Origin: Paenibacillus pinisoli
Lineage (GTDB): Bacteria > Bacillota > Bacilli > Paenibacillales > Paenibacillaceae
Reading direction: 5' to 3'
NCBI RefSeq assembly: GCF_003605435.1
Contig: NZ_QXQB01000002.1
Span: 744,001 to 808,000 of the forward strand
DNA length: 64,000 nucleotides
The notes beneath the pieces are model-generated. The model saw only the letters and a list, made by a program, of their open reading frames with translations, searched no databases and was not told where the DNA came from. Of the stretch, positions 40,671 to 49,768 are shown piece after piece. The stretch's first letter is position 1. Each line of letters opens with the position of its first letter. Both the position numbers and the translations under genes were made by a program.

Positions 40671-42584
40671 TCATCGCTTCATGCGAATTTCCTCTTGGAT
40701 ATGATCTGCAAGCTCCCGGACATCTCTCGATCCGAGATCGCCCTCTCCCCGCTTCCTTACCGATACGGTAGAAGAGCTCAGCTCATTCTCGCCCAGCACG
40801 ATCATATAAGGAACTTTCTTCAGCTGTGCCTCACGGATTTTGTAGCCCAGCTTCTCGCTGCGGCTGTCGATAGCAACGCGTATGCCCGCTTCCTCGAGCA
40901 CATCCTTCACTTGCAGGGCATAATCGATATACTTATCGGATACCGGCAGCAGCCTCGCCTGCACGGGGGCGAGCCATACCGGGAACGCCCCGGCATAATG
41001 CTCAGTCAGGATGCCGATGAAGCGGTCGACCGAACCATACACCGCGCGGTGAATAACGACCGGACGATGCTTGCGGCTGTCCTCTCCGACATAGGAGAGG
41101 TCGAATTTCTCAGGCATTTGGAAATCCAGCTGAATTGTGCCGCACTGCCAGCTTCGCCCAAGCGCATCAAGAATATGAAAGTCGATCTTAGGACCGTAGA
41201 ACGCTCCGTCCCCTTCATTCAGCCGGTACGCGACACCGCGGCTCTCCAGCACATTTTGCAGCGCCCGCTCCGCTTCGTTCCACAGCTCATCGGACCCCAT
41301 CGAATCCTCCGGCCTTGTCGACAGCTCGATGCGATAATCAAAGCCGAACATGCGATAGACCTGATCGATCAGCTCCATGACCTGCCCGATTTCTTCCTCG
41401 ATCTGCTCCCGCATCACGAACAAATGGGCATCATCCTGGCAAAATGTCCGAACCCGCATCATGCCGCTCAGCGCACCGGAATATTCATGGCGATGCACCT
41501 GCCCGTACTCGAACATGCGGATCGGAAGCTCGCGGTAGGAGTGCAGGCTATTGCTATAGATCAGCATGTGGCCCGGACAATTCATCGGCTTGAGCGCATG
41601 CTTCGCCTCATCGACCTGGGCGAAATACATGTTGTCCTTATAATGCTCCCAGTGACCGGAATTCTCCCATAGCTGCTGGTTCATCATAAGCGGCGTGCGA
41701 ACCTCTACATAACCGCGCTTAAGCTGCAGCTCCCGGGAGAAGTTCTCGAGCTCCGTGCGAATCGTCATCCCATTGGGCAAATAAAACGGCATCCCCGGAG
41801 CTTCTTCAGAGAACATGAACAGCTCCAGCTCCTTGCCCAGCTTGCGGTGGTCACGCTGCTTCGCTTCTTCCAGCAGCCGCAGGTGCTCATCCAGCTCCGC
41901 TTTCTTAGGGAAGGCTGTGCCGTAGACACGCTGCAGCATCTTGTTGCTCGCATCGCCGCGCCAATAAGCGCCTGCGACGCTAAGCAGCTTGAAGGCTTTG
42001 ATGCGGCCAGTAGAGGGAAGATGCGGGCCGCGGCATAAATCCACGAATTCTCCCTGCTCGTAGACGCTAATCTCCGCATCCTCTGGCAAATCGCGAATCA
42101 GCTCCAGCTTCAGCGGCTCATTCCATCCCTCGAATAAGCGAAGCGCCTCATCCCTGCTGACCGCCTTGCGCACTATAGGGAGATTCTCGCTCACAATCCG
42201 CTCCATCTCCTGCTCGATCGCTTGCAAGTCCTCGCTGGACAATGGCTTCTCGATATCCATGTCGTAGTAGAATCCGTCTGCAATGACAGGTCCGATCCCA
42301 AGCTTCACCTTCTGATCGCCAAAAATCCGCTTGATCGCCTGCGCCATCACATGCGCCGTGCTATGCCGATATACTTCCAGCCCTTCCGGGCTATCCAGTG
42401 TTATAATTTCCACGAGGCTGTCATGTTCGATCGCGTGACTTAGATCGACAAGCCTGCCGTTTACGATTCCAGCGACGGCATTCTTCTTCAGTCCCGTACT
42501 GATCGATTCAGCCAATTGCATGACGGTGGTGCCTTGCTCACACCTCCTGACTGTCTGATCGGTCAACGTAACTTTGATCTCCAT
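40671..42584 (-). CDS. thrS: Threonyl-tRNA synthetase
   Basis: A 637-residue class II synthetase that charges tRNA-Thr. Domains in order: TGS (1-62), the second additional/editing domain beginning near HSTAHVMAQA, the catalytic core with MNCPGHMLIYSN (zinc cysteine and histidine) and the C-terminal anticodon-binding domain (VWLAPVQARLLPVSDKY onward). GGAGG eight bases before ATG 42584 fixes the start; the longer open frame lies in the T-box leader. Bacillales often have two such genes (thrS and thrZ). A T-box means that expression rises when uncharged tRNA-Thr accumulates. Confidence 0.95.
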   Translation of the reverse strand: MEIKVTLTDQTVRRCEQGTTVMQLAESISTGLKKNAVAGIVNGRLVDLSHAIEHDSLVEIITLDSPEGLEVYRHSTAHVMAQAIKRIFGDQKVKLGIGPVIADGFYYDMDIEKPLSSEDLQAIEQEMERIVSENLPIVRKAVSRDEALRLFEGWNEPLKLELIRDLPEDAEISVYEQGEFVDLCRGPHLPSTGRIKAFKLLSVAGAYWRGDASNKMLQRVYGTAFPKKAELDEHLRLLEEAKQRDHRKLGKELELFMFSEEAPGMPFYLPNGMTIRTELENFSRELQLKRGYVEVRTPLMMNQQLWENSGHWEHYKDNMYFAQVDEAKHALKPMNCPGHMLIYSNSLHSYRELPIRMFEYGQVHRHEYSGALSGMMRVRTFCQDDAHLFVMREQIEEEIGQVMELIDQVYRMFGFDYRIELSTRPEDSMGSDELWNEAERALQNVLESRGVAYRLNEGDGAFYGPKIDFHILDALGRSWQCGTIQLDFQMPEKFDLSYVGEDSRKHRPVVIHRAVYGSVDRFIGILTEHYAGAFPVWLAPVQARLLPVSDKYIDYALQVKDVLEEAGIRVAIDSRSEKLGYKIREAQLKKVPYMIVLGENELSSSTVSVRKRGEGDLGSRDVRELADHIQEEIRMKR

Positions 42585-42613
42585 GATCCTTGCCTCCATT
42601 TCCAATATTATTA

Positions 42614-42925
42614 TGAACGCAAAAAAACACACTATCCCGTAAGGGACGAGTGCGTTCAGCTCGTGGTTCCACCCTAGTTCAACCTGCATATGATCATCTG
42701 CGGCTGTTCTCCGCAGCCAGATGCAAGGTCCTCTGGTATCCGGTAACGGGGATAAGACGGTGTTCGCTTACTGCCTATGAAGAACAGATTCATAAGGTTC
42801 AACGACACAGCTACAAAGCGGTAATCTCTCGTCCGTGGCAGAAGAAGCTTTCAGCAATCGCTTCTCTCTCTGGGCAACCCGTGAAGGAAATCTTGTCTTT
42901 GATCAATGCCATGTATGAAGTTATG
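42614..42925 (-). promoter_or_regulatory. T-box riboswitch, threonine type
   Basis: The minus-strand leader of thrS contains the T-box sequence AGGGTGGAACCACG (42675-42662), which pairs with the tRNA acceptor end. A terminator follows (CACTCGTCCC...GGGATAGTG and seven T at 42621-42627). Stem I carries AGAGAGAGAAGC and a GAGATTACC segment whose ACC (42822-42820) is the likely threonine specifier codon. Confidence 0.92.
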
Positions 42926-42931
42926 CCCTTG

Positions 42932-42960
42932 ATAGTACATAATTGCGATGGCAAAGTCAA
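42932..42960 (-). promoter_or_regulatory. Promoter of the thrS leader
   Basis: Minus strand: TTGACT (42955-42960), a 17-bp spacer and TACTAT (42932-42937). Transcription should start near 42925, right before the T-box. Confidence 0.8.
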
Positions 42961-43040
42961 TATGGCTTTCAAAAATGGGTTATGAGTATACATCTCACCA
43001 ATACAATTCCCCTTCTCATTCCTTAAGCCCAGTTTTAGCA

Positions 43041-43075
43041 CAACAACAAACAGGGAGCCCAAGGGCTCCCTGTTT
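43041..43075 (-). terminator. Terminator after the response regulator gene
   Basis: AAACAGGGAGCCC (43048-43060) pairs perfectly with GGGCTCCCTGTTT (43063-43075). The minus-strand tail TTTGTTGTTG is interrupted, but the stem is strong. Confidence 0.75.
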
Positions 43076-43097
43076 GTATCTGTTTGTATCTCTTTCA

Positions 43098-44246
43098 TCA
43101 TTTTCTAACAGCTAATTCGTTAAGGAGAGAATCATAGTGAAATACCAATTCGCTAGACGGCTTAATACTTAGCTCTTTGGCCAGCAAACGAACATAACGG
43201 GTGTACTGTGCTGTCAGCGCTTTTTTGTCAGCTGCAAGCACATGGCCCTTCATGAGCAGCCGAACGGCGGATTCGTCCAGCGGATTTCGATCATGCAGCT
43301 TGAGCAACAGCTTCATAGCACCAACAATATCCATAGTGCCCAACATCGCATCCGCCAGCTTTAACGCAAATGAAGTGTAAAGCTCCGCTAGCCGCTCTGT
43401 CTCACGAATTGCCCATACGTAAGCCCGGTCCCCAAACAGCTCCCCCGTATACATACGCTCTATATGCTGTGCCTCTACTAAGTTGGTTGCATCTATAACC
43501 TTGATTCGTTCTGCCTGGCAGGCGAACCTCTCATAGTCAATGACCACATCGTTCAGCTCAAGCGCATAGCCGTCATTCTCGGAGAGGACGGCTTTACGCA
43601 ACTGAAGCGGCTCCAACGATTTGCGAAGCTGGTACACGGTTGTATTCAGATAGTTCTCCGCACTTGCCGGTGTCATGCCGCCAAATATATCTGCCAGCAG
43701 ACGCGAACGGGGAACCCGCCTCCCTTTGTACAGCAGCAAATACGCGAATAACTCAGCGCTTTTGCGAGAAATCCACTTCACGCGGCCTTCTCCGCTTTGC
43801 ACGAAGACGTCCCCCAGCACAGTGACGACAGCCGCAGCGAGCTTCTCTTCCTTCTGGTGCACGCGAGGCGCTTGCGGCAATTCCTGGCGCCCGGCCAGCA
43901 CGCGGTTTACCGTCCGCTCCAGCCGTTCTTGCGATACCGGCTTGACTAGATAATCGATAACCGATAGTTCGTACGCTTGCAGGGCATAATCTTTGTGCGA
44001 GGTGACGAAGACAATCTGCGCTGTGAATTCGCCAGCTTCAGCCCTGGCAGCAAACGCCATTCCATCTTCATCGGGCATGGATATATCGACAAATGCAAGG
44101 TCAATATCACGATGCTCCCGCAAGAAAGCTGCAGCCGATTGTGTGTCTGTGAACGATGCGGACACTTCGACACCGGGCAGCTTATTAAGCATCCTCCGCA
44201 TGATCAAATGCATGGCTGATTCATCATCCACCAATATTACCTTCAT
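43098..44246 (-). CDS. Response regulator with SARP/BTAD-type output
   Basis: About 382 residues. Residues 1-120 are a receiver domain with the acidic pocket VDD at the start, phospho-acceptor D54 in FVDISMPDEDG and K104-like LVKPVS. Residues 145-235 are an OmpR/SARP-type winged helix, and 240-380 are a bacterial transcriptional activation (BTAD) helical domain. This receiver-SARP layout is typical of Paenibacillus and relatives. ATG 44246 follows GGGGGAG. The kinase gene upstream on the same strand is the likely partner. Confidence 0.9.
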   Translation of the reverse strand: MKVILVDDESAMHLIMRRMLNKLPGVEVSASFTDTQSAAAFLREHRDIDLAFVDISMPDEDGMAFAARAEAGEFTAQIVFVTSHKDYALQAYELSVIDYLVKPVSQERLERTVNRVLAGRQELPQAPRVHQKEEKLAAAVVTVLGDVFVQSGEGRVKWISRKSAELFAYLLLYKGRRVPRSRLLADIFGGMTPASAENYLNTTVYQLRKSLEPLQLRKAVLSENDGYALELNDVVIDYERFACQAERIKVIDATNLVEAQHIERMYTGELFGDRAYVWAIRETERLAELYTSFALKLADAMLGTMDIVGAMKLLLKLHDRNPLDESAVRLLMKGHVLAADKKALTAQYTRYVRLLAKELSIKPSSELVFHYDSLLNELAVRK

Positions 44247-44600
44247 CCGTCTCCCCCCAAGGTTACGAATTCGCTCTGGCAATTATCGTAGCTATCATTT
44301 TGCCTATCTTGTAATAACTACACATTGTCCATCGTATCACCGATATTAAAGCCCGACAATATCATCAGCTTGATCGCCAGAGCCCCTCTTTTCATAAAAG
44401 CTTGACTTGTCTTGGACTGCGATGTGCCTGCTCTGATGAGCGTATGGCTTTAATTGCTTCCGTCCTCAGACATGGTTTTGTCCATTGAAGAATAACGTCA
44501 ACTATTACTCTACCGGGGGCGAATAAATGAATTATGAAAAAGAGTTTCGTAAAATCTCAAAAACCCGCTCTGCACAAGGCATCACGGGCTGTTAGAAGAT
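44247..44600. other. Intergenic region between kinase and response regulator genes
   Basis: 354 bp with no convincing gene. A possible minus-strand terminator for the kinase gene sits at 44559-44588: CCCG pairs with CGGG and five T follow on the minus strand, but the stem is weak. The response regulator therefore may have its own promoter in this stretch. Confidence 0.6.
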
Positions 44601-46415
44601 TTATATTTTTTCTTCGTGCTTCAGATACTCTATCTCCCGCTGTCCTCCAACTGAGCCGGGTGAGCGGGGTAAAGTAAAGAAGAATGTTGTTCCCATGCCG
44701 GGAATACTGTCAAACCACAATCTGCCGCCTTGAATACGAACAAACTCGCGAGTCAGCACCAGCCCGAATCTTGTATCACCAGTGTCATCCCCATTCGCTT
44801 TCACCTTAAAGAACGGCTCCTCCAAACGCAGCAGATCTGCCGTTTGCTTATCGATTCCCGTCCCATTATCGCTTACGTTCACAATTACTGAGTCACCCTC
44901 CAACATGGCGCCGATTCTGATTTCTCCGCCGATGCCCGTATGCTTGATCGCGTTCGAGAGTAAATTTCGCAATATAAGATCCAGCATCTCTTTGTCCGCC
45001 ACAATCGTCAGTTCATCACTCACCTGCTCGGACAGTCGGATCTGCTTCATGCCTGCTCTCGTACTTGCAAGCGCCACAGCCTGATGGACAACCTGCTGCA
45101 AGTTCCAGCCTACCGGGCGAAACGCAACTCTTCCCTTCTGGCTCCGGTACCAGTCCAACAGATTATCGACAAGGTAGAAAGTGCTCTGCACCTGCCCTCT
45201 CAGCTCCCGCAGCAGCTCCGCATGCTCGATATCCGCAGCTGTCAGCTCATCTCCAAGAAGCTCGGTTAGACTGACCAGGAGTGCGATCGGATCTCGGATT
45301 TCATGCGCCATAACGGTAAACAGCTTATCCTTGAACGCATTGAGCTCCGACAACTGCCGAGCGTTCTCACGCAGCCTTGCCTCGTTTTCCTTCATTTCCG
45401 TAATATCGCTGAACATCAGAATTTTCCCGATCGGCACCTTGCCTGCATCGTAGATAAAGGATAAGCTGCAATGATAATAACTGGTTCCGCCGTTATGCTG
45501 CCTTTCGAACGGAAAACGATCATCGATTGTTCCGGCCGCTTCAATACGGGCCAGCAGTTCTGGATGATCAGGCAGAACCTCAGCCACCAGCGAGGGGTAA
45601 CGTCCCGCTATTCCAAGCTCGGGCAGCACCCTCTCGGCCGCGCCATTGTAACTCACGACCCGATTCTCGTAGTCAAGCAGAACGATTCCGTCCCGAATCG
45701 TCTCGAATACCTTGGCAAGCGCGAGCGGCGTTAACCGCAGCAGATTAAATCGCAGAATGCCCCACAGATACGCTAAACCCGAAATGACGAACCCGAATGG
45801 CGTAAGGTCTACCTTAACTCCTAGCCAAAAACAAAGATTGAGCAGCATCGGCGCTATTGCACCTAGCAACAGGATTGCGATCTGCTTGCGAACCATCGGC
45901 AATGCGCGAAGAAACATCTGCACGGATAACCAAATTCCGCCGAGTAGCACAGCATAGTTGTATATGGTATGAAGCTTATACCAAGGTCCTTTGACCGTTA
46001 AATATAAAGGAATTTGACCAGTAGTATTGAGGACATAACGCTCGTAGAGGAGATGATGCCAATCATTCGTCAGATGAACGATGAAGATAGAGCAGGGTAT
46101 GATAAACAGCGTAAGCGTAAGCTGTTTCCGGTAACGTGTCGCCGTTCCGGTGAATTGAATGATCTGAAGAAGCCAGAGTGTGGTTACAAAAGGAATGCCA
46201 ATATATTGGATATGCAGGGACAGCTTAACTTCACTCAAGCTCCGGCTCAACAGTTCTATTGCATAGCCGGAGGCATAGCAGGCCGCTCCCAACATAATCA
46301 GAATCATAGTTTTGGCAACTGGCAGATGCCGTTTTCGATATGATAAACAAGCAACTACTACCATCAGACCTGCCGATAGAAATAGCATGATCGACATCCA
46401 TTGTCTTGTATCCAC
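44601..46415 (-). CDS. Sensor histidine kinase with 7TM-type N-terminus and PAS domain
   Basis: About 604 residues. Residues 7-225 form seven hydrophobic helices of the histidine-kinase N-terminal 7TM type. Residues 235-345 are a PAS domain (AKVFETIRDGIVLLDYENRVVSYNGA), 350-430 a HisKA dimerisation domain with phospho-acceptor H371 in AHEIRDP, and 480-595 the HATPase with NLLSNAIKHT and a DNGTGI N-G1 box. GTG 46415, eight bases after GGAGG, is chosen; the longer frame has no ribosome binding site. It pairs with the SARP-type response regulator downstream. Confidence 0.9.
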   Translation of the reverse strand: MDTRQWMSIMLFLSAGLMVVVACLSYRKRHLPVAKTMILIMLGAACYASGYAIELLSRSLSEVKLSLHIQYIGIPFVTTLWLLQIIQFTGTATRYRKQLTLTLFIIPCSIFIVHLTNDWHHLLYERYVLNTTGQIPLYLTVKGPWYKLHTIYNYAVLLGGIWLSVQMFLRALPMVRKQIAILLLGAIAPMLLNLCFWLGVKVDLTPFGFVISGLAYLWGILRFNLLRLTPLALAKVFETIRDGIVLLDYENRVVSYNGAAERVLPELGIAGRYPSLVAEVLPDHPELLARIEAAGTIDDRFPFERQHNGGTSYYHCSLSFIYDAGKVPIGKILMFSDITEMKENEARLRENARQLSELNAFKDKLFTVMAHEIRDPIALLVSLTELLGDELTAADIEHAELLRELRGQVQSTFYLVDNLLDWYRSQKGRVAFRPVGWNLQQVVHQAVALASTRAGMKQIRLSEQVSDELTIVADKEMLDLILRNLLSNAIKHTGIGGEIRIGAMLEGDSVIVNVSDNGTGIDKQTADLLRLEEPFFKVKANGDDTGDTRFGLVLTREFVRIQGGRLWFDSIPGMGTTFFFTLPRSPGSVGGQREIEYLKHEEKI

Positions 46416-46699
46416 GCCTGTGGCCTCCTGTACGCATGATAAGCGGCTCCTGTCGACTCCTTTCGACAAGCTTCCCACAAAATCATAGCATCTTCGCGAT
46501 GTTGTTGCTAGATAATAACACTCTTCCGCTGTCTCATTGGGATGGGCTTCATCCATTCGGCACACCACTCCCCAGTGCCAGTGCTTCTCGAAAAATAAGC
46601 AATTTTCCGCCCGTTAATTTCTCTTTTTCCAAAGCAGCCGCCCCCTTATGATAGGGAATGAACAAAGCATTCAAAATCAATGTGCGGGGTGAACACCCA

Positions 46700-47476
46700 A
46701 TGAGAGCTGTTATTCAACTATTGCATTTTGGCTATCATCAGGCGATGAGCTGCATCTTTCCTGTTGCGATCTTCGGGACCTTGGCGGTATCCACCGTCAT
46801 AGATATTCCTTTCCTTCATCGCTATGATGCCATACTGTTTTTTTTGCTTGGCGTGCAGTACCTTATGTACCGCAGCGGGCTGGAGACGCTGGATGAGATC
46901 AAGGTCATCTGTCTGTTCCACGTTATCGGGCTGGCGCTGGAGCTGTATAAAGTCCATATGGGGTCTTGGGCCTATCCGGACCCTGGAATTACGAAGCTGT
47001 TCGGAGTCCCGTTATATAGCGGATTTATGTATGCGAGCGTTGCGAGCTTTATGTGCCAAATCTGGCGGAGGCTGCGGATGGACATGACAGGCTGGCCCGG
47101 ATTGACGCCTTCGATGCTGCTCGGCGGTGCCATTTATCTGAACTTTTTCACCCATCACTTTATTCCTGATTTTCGTTGGTGGCTGACGGGACTGGTATTC
47201 ATCGTGTTCTGGAAAACGTGGATTATATACAGGGTGCGAGATGCGACTTATCGCATGCCTCTGTCGATCGCTTTTATCATTGTGGGCTTCTTCATCTGGC
47301 TTGCCGAAAATATCGCCACCTTCTTCAATGCCTGGAAATATCCCGACCAGCATGACACCTGGCGGCTCGTCAGCTTCAGCAAGATCAGCTCCTGGTTCCT
47401 TCTCGTTATCATTAGCGTCATCATCGTGGCGCAGCTCAAGTATGTGAAGGCCAACCGTAGGAAGAATGCAGGATAA
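46700..47476 (+). CDS. DUF817 family integral membrane protein
   Basis: A 258-residue membrane protein with about eight helices, matching the DUF817 family (LLGVQYLMYRSGLETLDEIKVICLFHVIGLALELYKVHMGSWAYPDPG). No function is established for it. GGGGTG eight bases before ATG 46700 favours this start; ATG 46658 is possible. It is divergent from the histidine kinase and has a strong terminator, so it is a single-gene unit. Confidence 0.82.
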   Translation: MRAVIQLLHFGYHQAMSCIFPVAIFGTLAVSTVIDIPFLHRYDAILFFLLGVQYLMYRSGLETLDEIKVICLFHVIGLALELYKVHMGSWAYPDPGITKLFGVPLYSGFMYASVASFMCQIWRRLRMDMTGWPGLTPSMLLGGAIYLNFFTHHFIPDFRWWLTGLVFIVFWKTWIIYRVRDATYRMPLSIAFIIVGFFIWLAENIATFFNAWKYPDQHDTWRLVSFSKISSWFLLVIISVIIVAQLKYVKANRRKNAG

Positions 47477-47479
47477 CCA

Positions 47480-47516
47480 AAAACTCGGAGTACAGGTTGT
47501 ACTCCGAGTTTTTTTA
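47480..47516. terminator. Bidirectional terminator between DUF817 and DinB genes
   Basis: AACTCGGAGTACA (47482-47494) pairs perfectly with TGTACTCCGAGTT (47498-47510). Seven T follow on the plus strand and five on the minus strand. The 3' side overlaps the DinB stop. Confidence 0.93.
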
Positions 47517-47987
47517 ACCCTCTTGCTTAAATAATCCCCGGCCGATTACATTGGCGGACACTGGCCTTAACCCAAGCTCTCTTGCCCAGATGGACAGCTG
47601 GCCCATATGATGAATTTCATGCGCGATCACATGTCTCACAATTTCCCCTTTAGTATATTGCCCGGTTGCCCATGGAACCTTTGCAGCTTCGTGGTCGAGG
47701 CTGCTCGTCCATGCTTCCAGGTAAGGCTCCAGCTCAGCCCTCCATGTATCAGAAAGCTCCTGCAGCTGCTGAATAGACTTGTAATCTTCGAATTCGACCT
47801 GTATATCCGGCTTCTCCTGAATGCCCCGAAGCCAGCTGTATTCCACATCAAGGATATGGAACAGCGTGTACAGAATACTCCCCGCTCCGCCGATCCGCTC
47901 ACGCAATAGCTCGTCAGTTGGAATTTGTCTGCACAATTGGAACCATTCATCTCTTACCATCCAGTTGTAGCGGAATAACTGAAGCAT
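47514..47987 (-). CDS. DinB-family protein
   Basis: A 157-residue four-helix-bundle protein of the DinB/YfiT family. Metal-binding histidines are H44 in TLFHILDVEYSW and the pair HEIHH near 123-127. Related proteins are thiol S-transferases that use bacillithiol, or damage-inducible proteins of unknown activity. AAGGAGG seven bases upstream fixes the ATG. It is monocistronic with a shared terminator. Confidence 0.88.
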   Translation of the reverse strand: MLQLFRYNWMVRDEWFQLCRQIPTDELLRERIGGAGSILYTLFHILDVEYSWLRGIQEKPDIQVEFEDYKSIQQLQELSDTWRAELEPYLEAWTSSLDHEAAKVPWATGQYTKGEIVRHVIAHEIHHMGQLSIWARELGLRPVSANVIGRGLFKQEG

Positions 47988-48037
47988 CTTTTGCCTCCTT
48001 ATTTGTCGGTCTCAGCCACTTATCATGGCGCCACTCA

Positions 48038-48496
48038 TCATGCCATTTCCTTCTCCAAGCAATCGACGTCCTTCCCTCTCCAGGTACTGGTCTTGAATGG
48101 GCGGAAGCCGAGTGACGTCCAGAAGGCCAGCGCCTTAACATTGCTCCGCAGCACGCCAATCCGAAGCTTGGGATATTGGTGCATGACGAATTGTTCCTCG
48201 AACGAGGCATAGGCCTTTCTTCCATAGCCCGCGGCATGATAATCGCCGTGAATCATTAGCAGCCCAAGCCATGGACAGCCGTCATTGGGATTGTTCCGCA
48301 GAAAATCAATAACCCCAATCCGCTTGCTGCCATCGGTAATAAAGTAACTCTCGCTCTCCCCGTTCAGAAATTCACTCTCAACCTCCCCCAATGTTCTGGC
48401 GGGATGGTCGTTCTCCATTGTATTATAGACCGGATTGGAATTGACAATATCCAATACAGCATCTAGCGTATTGGCCGTCACACGTTCAAATTTCAA
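48038..48496 (-). CDS. GNAT acetyltransferase
   Basis: About 152 residues of the GNAT fold. The acetyl-CoA-binding motif is HGDYHAAGYGRKAYASFE, followed by RIGVLRSNVKALAFWTSLGF, the usual last strand and helix. TTG 48496, nine bases after AAGGAG, is preferred over the ATG eight codons upstream. Substrate unknown; no informative neighbours. Confidence 0.8.
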   Translation of the reverse strand: MKFERVTANTLDAVLDIVNSNPVYNTMENDHPARTLGEVESEFLNGESESYFITDGSKRIGVIDFLRNNPNDGCPWLGLLMIHGDYHAAGYGRKAYASFEEQFVMHQYPKLRIGVLRSNVKALAFWTSLGFRPFKTSTWRGKDVDCLEKEMA

Positions 48497-48659
48497 TGAA
48501 ATAGTCTCCTTAACAATCATCTAGATTGTATTTGGTGCCTCGAGTGGCATCCGCTTTCTTTTACCAGTATACTTGGTGTGTATTCTCTACCATTTTATAG
48601 CTAGCTTTGGGAAACGACTATGTATAAATCTATTATATTCAAATACGAGGTGAGCGATC

Positions 48660-49688
48660 ATGAGTGAAATCTGGCATGCTTCTATACAAGGCGTCCCCTG
48701 GGATGCAGCGAAAATGATACATGCGGTGAAGCATCTTCGCAACCGGGCTACTGTCAGCTTCAGAGTGGGCGCAGACACGCTGGAGGATCTAGTTGAACTC
48801 GATGCGCGGGTGTTCGCCAAGCGGCCCGATCTTATTCTATTCCTATCGACGGCGGACGAGAAGACCGGATATTCAGAGGAGCTTCTAGCGACGCTTGCGT
48901 CCTTGAAGCATGTTGCCGCTCTGCAACTGAATCTCCGCGAGCCGCATGACTTGTCCATGCTGGGTTCCATGACGCAATTGCAATTTCTCAATATCAGCTC
49001 GCCTAAGAAACCGTTAGAACTGGCCTTTATCCAAAGCTGCAAGCAGCTAAACTATCTAGAGCTGCACGGCAAATTCAAGGATCTGGAGCCGATTGCTGAA
49101 TGCATTCGCCTGGAGACGCTTGTTCTTAACTGCTCCATAGAGAAATTAGATTTCGTTAACGAGCTTCCGCTTATCAAGTATCTGTCCATCGACAGCTGCG
49201 ATCTGAAAGGTCCGATCGAGGTGCTTGCCCATTCCAATGTGAGCATACTGAAGCTGTCCTCTGTACGTAATATGACCAATATTGATCCGCTTGGCCAACT
49301 GACCAACTTGGAGTTCCTGCGTCTATCGCTGCCCAAAGTCGAGAGCTTATGCGACTTCTCCAAGCTGGATAAACTCAGGCAGCTGGAGCTTGATTATATG
49401 AAAGCTCTGCGCGACATTCAGAATCTCTGGACAGCCAAGCGGCTGGAGGCTCTAGAGCTGAAGGAGATTAATACAGCGGTTAAAGCTGACGCCCTCGATC
49501 CATTGAAGGATATGGAGCGGCTGCGGCAGATCGACTTCCGCTTCATCGATACGGGCAAGCGGCGCAATACCGCCATGCGCGAGCAATTCGAGCATGCAGG
49601 CAAAGCCCATCTGCTATACGACAATATCCCGGAAGCCAAGCGAATACGCTCCATGGCGATTGAGCATTTGACCCCGATTTTGACGTAA
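48660..49688 (+). CDS. Leucine-rich-repeat protein
   Basis: A 342-residue cytosolic protein with irregular 20-24-residue leucine-rich repeats from about residue 75 to 300 (units such as ...LNYLELHGKFKDLEPIAE and ...LEFLRLSLPKVESLCDFS). No signal peptide or anchor is present, so it probably mediates protein contacts inside the cell. GAGGTG seven bases before the ATG supports this start. Its partner is unknown. Confidence 0.8.
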   Translation: MSEIWHASIQGVPWDAAKMIHAVKHLRNRATVSFRVGADTLEDLVELDARVFAKRPDLILFLSTADEKTGYSEELLATLASLKHVAALQLNLREPHDLSMLGSMTQLQFLNISSPKKPLELAFIQSCKQLNYLELHGKFKDLEPIAECIRLETLVLNCSIEKLDFVNELPLIKYLSIDSCDLKGPIEVLAHSNVSILKLSSVRNMTNIDPLGQLTNLEFLRLSLPKVESLCDFSKLDKLRQLELDYMKALRDIQNLWTAKRLEALELKEINTAVKADALDPLKDMERLRQIDFRFIDTGKRRNTAMREQFEHAGKAHLLYDNIPEAKRIRSMAIEHLTPILT

Positions 49689-49693
49689 AAAAC

Positions 49694-49740
49694 AAACCGG
49701 CCATTCCCTGCAACGAGCAGTGAGAGCAGCCGGTTTTTTT
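49694..49740. terminator. Bidirectional terminator between LRR and UbiB-like genes
   Basis: AACCGGC (from 49695) pairs with GCCGGTT (to 49735). Seven T follow on the plus strand, and A runs before the stem serve the minus strand. Confidence 0.85.
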
Positions 49741-49768
49741 AATGAGTTCCCCGTATTCCGTCCTTCTA

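Noticed and set aside
40695..41672. Plus-strand frame of 325 codons opposite thrS
   Set aside because: It is a shadow of the well-conserved threonyl-tRNA synthetase and has no ribosome binding site or family similarity.
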